In this document: positions 56,524 through 64,000 of the stretch, in pieces | Position numbering within the stretch: position 1 is the stretch's first letter | Layout of the letters: every line of letters starts with the position of its first letter | Source of the DNA: Xestospongia muta | Lineage: Eukaryota; Porifera; Demospongiae; Haplosclerida; Petrosiidae | Assembly (NCBI GenBank): GCA_963693285.1 | Contig: OY848918.1 | Coordinates: 3,725,876 to 3,789,875 of the forward strand | DNA length: 64,000 bases | Direction: 5' to 3' | Translations under genes and position numbers: made by a program | Notes under the pieces: model-generated | The model's input: the letters and a program-made list of their open reading frames with translations, nothing else | The model's database searches: none | Told to the model about the DNA's origin: nothing

Positions 56524-58785
56524 GTCATAGTATAATAACATACATACAATACACACACACACATATGAATACATTAGGTGTGTATGTGTATGTGTGTATT
56601 GTAATAATAAATCCAATAATCTATATTATATTTATATTCACATCATAAAATGGATTTATTGAGAGTGTTCTTGTGTTGACAAATTGATAGTAACTGTTTG
56701 TAACTTTTTTATTATTGTTATCTTTTGAAGTTGTATGTTAGGATAATATAATATAAAAACTAAATAAAATAATATTATATAAAAACTAGATAGAACAATG
56801 TAAAATGTATATATATGTAAAATTTTGTGATCAATAAATAACTTCATTTTATAGCTGTTGAGTTCATATTTACTCCATCTCCTAACATTGGAATCTATCA
56901 ACTAGCACATTACCAATGCTGAGTGGACCACATTGATGTGAAGATTACATGGCTTGTTAATGGAACAGCTCCTACTAATGATATAACACAACTTGGAGTA
57001 GGATCAACTAACTCCATTCTTACCATACTTGGATATCCACAATATAACAATTCAGAGGTGGAATGTTATGCCTTTGGGTCTGTGAATGGTATTAATTATA
57101 TCAACAGTAGTGTGGCTATTCTACTAATACATGGTAACACTCTCTCTAATATACATAGATGTTTCAACAGATAATAATGTAGGTAAACTAGCAAAAGTTG
57201 ATAATCTAGTTTGTGATCGACAGGACAATTGTATGATCTGCTCTTGGTATTCTCCATTTTAAAAAATTCATTATAACATTTTCTTACTCATTATTTAATA
57301 GTAATTCTTGATACTCATGAATATAATGTCACTCCTAAAACATCAGTGGTAATTGGACTGTAACAATTATCATAAAGGTTAAGATCACAATTTTTTGATT
57401 TTTTATGTATCTCTCTTGATTTAGAACATAGGAAATTTAAAAAACCAATTGTCAATTTTGTCAATCTATTTAAGCAATAACACATCTGATACTATTGTTA
57501 GAAGTGTCCCTCAAGGACATACATTTACAGGAAATGTCAACATAGGAATATTACCTGAAAATAAGATATGGAACTTGACTTTTAGACTGGAATATGATAG
57601 TGGTTTATTAATCAATACATCAACACTAGAACAATTTAGTAAGTAACTTGTTTAGTAGTGACTAATCCCTAATATTGATAGGTACATTTGATGTACAAAG
57701 AGCCACTTTAATGATCACAAATTCAACTACTGGAGAAGTTTGTTTTATTTGTTACTTTCTTGAGGGTAGTCAAGTGCAAGGATGTTATATTGAATATAAT
57801 TCACTTATAACAGATTACTACAGTGGTAATATTACCATAGTGAGAACATCAGTAGATACCAGTACTGCTAGTAAATGTGTGACAGGAATATATACCAGTA
57901 ACTATAATGTGACATTTTATGATGTGGATTATAACAATGTACCATATACTACTGAGTATGCTGTAAAACTGACTAATCATTTAGTGACTGGGCTATCTCC
58001 TCCTCTTACTCCTACACTAACTACTACATCAAGTGTAGCAGTTATTAATACATTGTCATCAATAACTAATGTTATATCATCATCTCCATCACCTACTACA
58101 CTATGTACAGACTGTGATAATAGTAAGTTATTATTAATATTATAACTATTAAGTTCATATTATTACTACTACAGTGAGGAGTGTTCAAAGAGATCTAATA
58201 ATAGGTAATACTAGTATGATAACTTCTAGTCTAGTTAACTAAATATATCACTACATATTGTAGGTAGTATTACTGGTAGTCTAGTGGGTGTGTCAGTTCT
58301 AATACTGTTATGTACTGTACTAGTACTTATAATGATATATAGGATAAGAAGAACTAAGTCACTGAGACAAGGTACAGTTAAGTACATTATATATACACAC
58401 TCTCTTATATAAGTCACTACTAGATACTGTACAACATCAAGTGATGACTGGTATACCACCTCAATATGAGAATATTACTAATTACCATCATACTACTGAA
58501 CTAGAGATGAACATATGTGCAGCATATGGTATGATATAATATTGACCAATAACAGTGTGTGTGTGTGTGTGTGTTTATATACATAGTATTGAGTAATGAT
58601 CTCACTTGAGTATAATATGTTATTACATTGTAGGTACTGTACCCTTTCCTGTTAATCCACTAATGGATTCTGTCCCTCATCAAGTTATACCTCAATATGA
58701 GAATGTTGATATGATCACTAATACACTACCTACTACTGAACTAGAGATGACCACATGTGCTGCATATGGTGTGATAAAATATTAA
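56247..58785 (+). pseudogene. Gene H, copy 2
   Basis: Carries the same TGA (56920-56922) and FN3 truncation. Two substitutions at 58095 and 58099 give SPTTLCTDC in the stalk where copy 1 has SPSILCTDC; genes C and D also have PTTLCTDC. Confidence 0.65.
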
Positions 58786-58822
58786 TAATACATAAAACAG
58801 CTGATATATAATTTAACATTAT

Positions 58823-59623
58823 GATCGGGAAAATTTATAAATCAAATTTCACTTTAAATTTAAGTATGAAGGTGACCAGAGGAATGTACTGATAATAATA
58901 TTAGTGAAAAAAATGTATGAAATTTATTCAGTAAGAAGTCATTGGACATATCCATCAAGTAAATCAACTGGTCTTAGTATAATTTATGGACGTAACCTTT
59001 AGTTGTCATAGCAACAATACCAACAGTTATGTATGCTGACAGATTTCTTTATGATTTAAATTTAGAATTATTGAATTTACCAGCTGTAATATGACTAAGT
59101 AGAAGTTATATCAAAATTACTAGCTCAGCAGTACAGTTACAGCTGGACTATAAAAATGTTATATTCAAAATAATGGAATATCATAGATACAGTATTACAC
59201 ATAATACAGACATTATAATATATTGATTGATATAGTTATTAATGTCTCTATCAACAGACTTCATTACTTTAATTTAATTTGCTATAAGTAGTTCACATTA
59301 ATCATAAAAGTTACAAAGATGTAAACTATTCTCTATGTTATGGACATCAATGTCCACGTAGTGACCAAGACACAAATCTCTTCCATTCATTTATTGATCA
59401 AAATATACTTATTACTTGTGAATTTAGTGACAATAATATCTCTTGTCAAATTGCAAAGTGTAGTTGTAAAAAAACCTGTTATCAGTTATATTACATATAT
59501 TATGTTATATTTAATATTATAAAATATGAACTTAATAAAACATTTCAAAACAACTTGACTACGTTTGCTGCTACTGACAAAATTATTCAAAATATGGTCA
59601 TTGTAAGTATTAAGTTTTAACTA
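58823..59623 (+). other. Conserved 3' flank of gene H, copy 2
   Basis: Equivalent of 12700-13500, with one substitution at 59113. Confidence 0.4.
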
Positions 59624-59827
59624 TTGTTAATATATTCAGACACTTAATTTAATAATTATGTTACACATAATAATAACAATTAAAAAAGCATGTCGTATAA
59701 TTTAATAAATAAATATATACTACACAAACAATTATGTCAGCTTATAATATATACTATATTACTAACTTTTATCAGTATGTTACTATAATATGTAGTGATG
59801 TAATAATGATGTAATGATAAACTCAGT

Positions 59828-61026
59828 ATGGATCTAGTGAAGACAATATGGCTACTACTGATATTGTTAGTATTTATTATATTAAAATGTACAAGTATGA
59901 TTATATTAATAACTAATATGTTATTTTATTTAGTTTTATTATATAGCTGTTCAGTTCATATTTACTCCATCTCCTAACATTGGAGTCTATCAACTAGCAC
60001 ATTACCAATGTTCAGTAGATCATATTGGTGTGGGTATTACTTGGAATATTAATGGTACAGGTTATGGTCATAATGCAATCATCAAACCTGGTGTGTTTAC
60101 AACTGGAGGACCACAACAGTCAAATCTTACCATTACTGTTACTTAGTTTGTTAATGATGGTAATATTACTCAACTTGGTATTATTACAAATGGAGCAGGA
60201 TCACCTAACTATCAAGCATGTAGTAGTACAGTAATTGGATGTACATATGATATACCTACTGGTATATATAATATGTATGTATATGATGTTGAAGAGGAGG
60301 ATACATTATCAGATGACTGATATCACTATTACTGGATTGGAACCAACTTTCTCATCCCTCGACATGATTTGTCTTGTATCATGTTATTTTTCCATAGTAA
60401 CAATATTTCCTACTACTTGTCCTGCATCCACATGTCCTGTTTCCATGGTTACTATAACTACAGGAACATATGACTGTTTAACCAGTAAGTAATCATTAGT
60501 ACATTTGTTATCATTATTATATCTCTATATATGTTATATAGATGATACACAAGTAAATAAAATTTTTATAGCAGCTGCTGGTATATTAGGAGGTAATAAA
60601 TATGACAATAATATAAACACTAGTAGTCATATCATTATAAGTTAGTAAATAGTTGACTCTCAATATGAAAACTGTTGTCATATAATTATATTATTATATA
60701 TACTGTATAATGTATTACTGTAATATCTAGGTAGTCTAGTGGGTGTGTCAGTTCTAATACTGGTATGTACTGTACTAGTACATATAGTGATATGTTGGAT
60801 AAGAAGAACTAAGTCACTGAGACAAGGTAATACTAACAGTGGGAATAGTTTATAAATGATATAATCCATTGTAGGTATTGAAACATCTCCTTTTAATCCA
60901 CTAACAGATACTATCCCTCATCAAATTATACCTCAATATGAGAATGTTGATATGATCACTAATACACTACCTACTACTGAACTAGAGATGAACACATGTG
61001 CTGCATATGGTGTGATAAAATATTAA
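59828..61026 (+). pseudogene. Gene I, copy 2
   Basis: Same chimeric structure and stops as 13705-14903; preceded by the conserved upstream block at 59713-59827. Confidence 0.7.
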
Positions 61027-61313
61027 TAGTGATTATTTTCAATAATATACTGTGTATTAGTTTTACAGGAATGTGAAAGTCACTTTGAAGTGTTGTCTAG
61101 GAGTGATAAGAGACCAGCTGTATACTTAACAATCAATAAAAGACATCAGTGACACTTAGTAATATCAGACTAAAAAATTAAAAACCAGGTATCAATGATG
61201 AAGCTGTAATTTTCTAAAACCCTCCAACAATACCAAAATGCAATATAAAAATTATCCATGTTCACTCCTGATTACTTAATATTTTTGTGTCATCTGGTAT
61301 ATAGTAAGGTGAT

Positions 61314-61592
61314 TGTTATAATGTTGTATATAATGGGCTAGTTATACTATCATTTAGTTATTACTAGTTATTATTTAGTGTTATCAGTGTTACATCATGC
61401 TATGTAATGTGAGTCATTATTGCGTATGTGTTATAATTTATTATTACGTAATCATTTGTGTATATAAGTGCATGCTTTTAACTTTGAATAGAAGAGAGAT
61501 TTTAAACCTTTCCAAGGTTGTAATTCTTTCACTTCTCGCTCTCCTCGTGGCTTTTCCTTGCCCTTCCCGCTCTCTCCGACTCGGTCACTACA
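61314..61592 (+). repeat. 5' LTR, copy 2
   Basis: Reads the same as the LTRs of copy 1. Confidence 0.9.
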
Positions 61593-61652
61593 TTGGCGAC
61601 GAGGGTATCTGGACTTTATTGTTACTAGCGTGCTTACTACAACTTCAGTGCG

Positions 61653-62333
61653 ATGGCATCAGCAGCACATGGTCAGATGACCTCCTTCGATTCCTCTAAA
61701 GAGACATGGTCGTCCTACTCTGAAAGGCTCGACTTTTACCTTACTGCAAATAAGATTACCGACGCTAAGGTCAAGAGAGCTGTTTTCGTTACCGTTATTG
61801 GCGCTCGCACTTATGGACTACTGAAGAGTTTGCTACAACCGAAGTCTCCAACAGATGACGATATTACCTTACAGAGAATGAAAGATGTCTTGGCAGCGCA
61901 CTTCAACCCTAAACCTTCTCCTATCACACAGCGATACAAGTTTCACACTAGAGAAAGACATGAGGGCGAGTCAGTGGCAACCTATGTTGCAGAATTGCGA
62001 GCACTGGGAGAGCATTGTGATTTTGGGGACACACTGGATAAGATGATACGTGATAGACTGGTATGTGGCATAAATAACCCCCGTATTCAACGAAGACTAC
62101 TTCAAGAAGCCGACCTATCGTATGAGGTAGCATTTCAGAAAGCACAAGCAATGGAAGTAGCAGCACTTGACGTCTCCAAGATGTCACCTCAGAAACCTTC
62201 ACAACCTTCAAACCCTGTACACAATTTTCGAACCAAACCCGAACCACACAGACAGACAAAGATCCAGTATTATCTCGTTTACGTGCACTTGTACTCTCAG
62301 GAGGGCAACTTCCTACAGATGTACCAGAAATGA
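61653..62333 (+). CDS. Retrotransposon Gag-like protein, copy 2
   Basis: 226 residues, same as copy 1; no zinc knuckle. Confidence 0.85.
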   Translation: MASAAHGQMTSFDSSKETWSSYSERLDFYLTANKITDAKVKRAVFVTVIGARTYGLLKSLLQPKSPTDDDITLQRMKDVLAAHFNPKPSPITQRYKFHTRERHEGESVATYVAELRALGEHCDFGDTLDKMIRDRLVCGINNPRIQRRLLQEADLSYEVAFQKAQAMEVAALDVSKMSPQKPSQPSNPVHNFRTKPEPHRQTKIQYYLVYVHLYSQEGNFLQMYQK

Positions 62334-63493
62334 AACAGTATAGTCACATTTTTACAGAACTCAGTGTAGCTGATGGTTGTTTACTCAGGGGATCACGAGT
62401 TATTATTCCTTTACCTGGTCGATCTACAATACTTTCCCAACTCCATGAAACCCACTCCGGGATCAGTAGGATGAAAAGTCTTGCTCGTTGTTATGTATGG
62501 TGGCCGGGACTCGATAAGGATATAGAAGAGACAGTAAAGAAATGTCAAGTATGTCAAGAGAATGGTAATTTTCCTCCTCAAACCCCTGTTCACCCGTGGG
62601 AATGTCCTAAAACCCCATGGACACGAATTCATATAGATCATGCAGGTCCATTTTTAGACCACCACTTTCTACTTATAGTTGATGCTTATTCACGATGGCT
62701 CGAAGTTCATTGCGTTCCGTCTACTTCCTCCTCAGCAACTATTAAAGTACTACGTCGAGTGTTCTCGATACATGGTCTTCCACAACAACTGGTGTCAGAC
62801 AATGGACCAGGGTTTACAAGTAATGAATTTAAACAATTTATGGATCAAAATGGTATTCGTCATTCACTAACTTCTCCTTACCATCCTAGGTCCAATGGAC
62901 TAGTTGAGAGAGCAGTACAGACATTCAAACAAGCCATGAAAAAAATGGATGGTCCTATACATGTTAAGCTAAGTCGTTTCCTTTTCTCATACCGTATTAC
63001 ACCACAAACTACTACTACTGGTCGCTCACCAGCTGAACTCTTAATGGGTCGACGCTTACGTTCAAGATTTGATTTATCTCATCCTGACTCATGTACACCT
63101 TTGCCAAAGCAACCTGTACAACCAACTCGTTCTTTCAAACCAGGGGATCTTTTATTCGCTCGAAATTATTCAGGCACTCCTCTCTGGATACCAGTAACTG
63201 TGTGTAAGGTTGCTGGACCACTCACATATCACGTTGTAACAGCTGAAGGTAGTGTTTTCAAACGTCACGCAGATCAGTTAAAACGACGATATACTACTGA
63301 AGAAACTCCTCAACAAAATACTACTCCTGAAGCTGATGAGAGTGATGATTTCTCTCTACCTACTCCACTGGTTCCGATTCCTCCGATAGCTCCGCCTACA
63401 AGAGGCTTACCAACTCCAACAGCTCCGCCGATACGTCGTTCTAATCGACACAGACTGCCAAGGGATCATGGACCGTATGTTTTTGAAACTTAA
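62330..63493 (+). CDS. Retrotransposon integrase, copy 2
   Basis: 387 residues; one extra Thr in the TTT run after PQ (around residue 227). Zinc-binding and catalytic residues are unchanged. Confidence 0.93.
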   Translation: MKQYSHIFTELSVADGCLLRGSRVIIPLPGRSTILSQLHETHSGISRMKSLARCYVWWPGLDKDIEETVKKCQVCQENGNFPPQTPVHPWECPKTPWTRIHIDHAGPFLDHHFLLIVDAYSRWLEVHCVPSTSSSATIKVLRRVFSIHGLPQQLVSDNGPGFTSNEFKQFMDQNGIRHSLTSPYHPRSNGLVERAVQTFKQAMKKMDGPIHVKLSRFLFSYRITPQTTTTGRSPAELLMGRRLRSRFDLSHPDSCTPLPKQPVQPTRSFKPGDLLFARNYSGTPLWIPVTVCKVAGPLTYHVVTAEGSVFKRHADQLKRRYTTEETPQQNTTPEADESDDFSLPTPLVPIPPIAPPTRGLPTPTAPPIRRSNRHRLPRDHGPYVFET

Positions 63494-63504
63494 AGGGGGA
63501 AGGG

Positions 63505-63783
63505 TGTTATAATGTTGTATATAATGGGCTAGTTATACTATCATTTAGTTATTACTAGTTATTATTTAGTGTTATCAGTGTTACATCATGCTATGTAATG
63601 TGAGTCATTATTGCGTATGTGTTATAATTTATTATTACGTAATCATTTGTGTATATAAGTGCATGCTTTTAACTTTGAATAGAAGAGAGATTTTAAACCT
63701 TTCCAAGGTTGTAATTCTTTCACTTCTCGCTCTCCTCGTGGCTTTTCCTTGCCCTTCCCGCTCTCTCCGACTCGGTCACTACA
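63505..63783 (+). repeat. 3' LTR, copy 2
   Basis: Preceded by the same polypurine tract (63492-63504) and followed by GTGAT. Confidence 0.9.
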
Positions 63784-64000
63784 GTGATGACCTCAAAACA
63801 TATGAAACTTTGTTTGTTCTCTTTTTTTTGGTGACTTTTTTAAGCTCTCATTCAACACCAAAATCTCCTTTTCTTAGCAATTGACCTGAAGTAGTACTTA
63901 AGGCTATGATACAGTAGTGCTGAAGTAGTGCTAATGGGCTAAGGTATTATCAAAATGTCTTAATATTGATGCCTTAGCCTCTAGGTTGATGTTCACAATT

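Larger units (their letters stand above)
61314..63783 (+). mobile_element. Internally deleted Ty3/gypsy-type LTR retrotransposon, copy 2
   Basis: Duplicated together with its host sequence, since the GTGAT target duplications (61309-61313, 63784-63788) and outer flanks are the same as in copy 1. LTRs are 61314-61592 and 63505-63783. The only change noticed is one extra ACT codon in the integrase. Confidence 0.93.
46750..64000. repeat. Second copy of 627-17874 (start of duplication unit 2)
   Basis: Differences noticed: 8893/55016 T to C, 11972/58095 and 11976/58099, 12990/59113 G to A, and an extra ACT near 63012. All genes, breaks, LTRs and flanks are carried along. The right end is not reached. 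Confidence 0.93.

Overview
The window looks like animal nuclear DNA: strongly AT-rich, with multi-exon genes, very short introns (mostly 43-60 bp, GT..AG) and many repeats. The compact introns together with Ig/fibronectin-III receptor genes fit a demosponge such as Amphimedon; that assignment is inference and I could not search a database. No rRNA, tRNA, CRISPR or bacterial-type gene is visible.

The dominant content is an array of paralogous type I membrane receptor genes on both strands. A standard member has a signal-peptide exon of about 67 nt, an Ig-like exon, an FN3 exon, two spacer exons, an exon for a Cys-rich domain with a Gly-Cys-Tyr/Leu-Ile motif plus a Ser/Thr/Pro stalk, a transmembrane exon and two related tail exons that each end in Cys-Ala-Ala-Tyr-Gly. 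The first tail exon carries a Tyr-Glu-Asn-Ile motif and the second a Tyr-Glu-Asn-Val motif. Nearly all splice junctions are phase 1, so exons can be swapped without a frameshift. Reading frames I could splice without any break: gene B (3130-4058, minus, minimal: signal, Ig, TM, tail), gene G (8634-9842, minus, truncated tail), gene D (18425-25819, minus, three Ig and two FN3 units) and gene C (31306-33520, plus, complete 569-residue standard form). Gene F is open apart from one nonsense codon. Genes A, H, I, K, J and the A/L hybrid are broken or partial.

Layout: 1-1712 gene A; 3130-4058 gene B; 5862-8345 gene F; 8634-9842 gene G; 10124-12662 gene H; 13705-14903 gene I; 15191-17657 a young internally deleted LTR retrotransposon (gag and integrase, no reverse transcriptase); 18425-25819 gene D with a D-amino-acid-oxidase-like pseudogene and a hairpin element in its introns; 26411-27442 gene K; 27.8-31.2 kb non-coding repeats; 31306-33520 gene C; 34.5-46.5 kb a mosaic of direct and inverted repeats, hairpin elements, minisatellites and the receptor fragments J and L.

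From 46750 to the window end the sequence repeats 627-17874 almost perfectly: I saw four substitutions and one 3-base indel in about 17.2 kb. The most economical reading is a very recent tandem duplication with a unit of about 46.1 kb (626 to 46749), made by unequal crossing-over between FN3 exons of two paralogues. It leaves a hybrid gene at the joint and predicts that genes D, K and C are duplicated beyond the window end. An assembly or haplotype artefact is the main alternative.

Taken together this is a rapidly evolving receptor cluster: birth by unequal exchange, exon shuffling, splitting into forms with and without tail tyrosines, and frequent decay. Allorecognition or immune recognition is a plausible role but is inference only.
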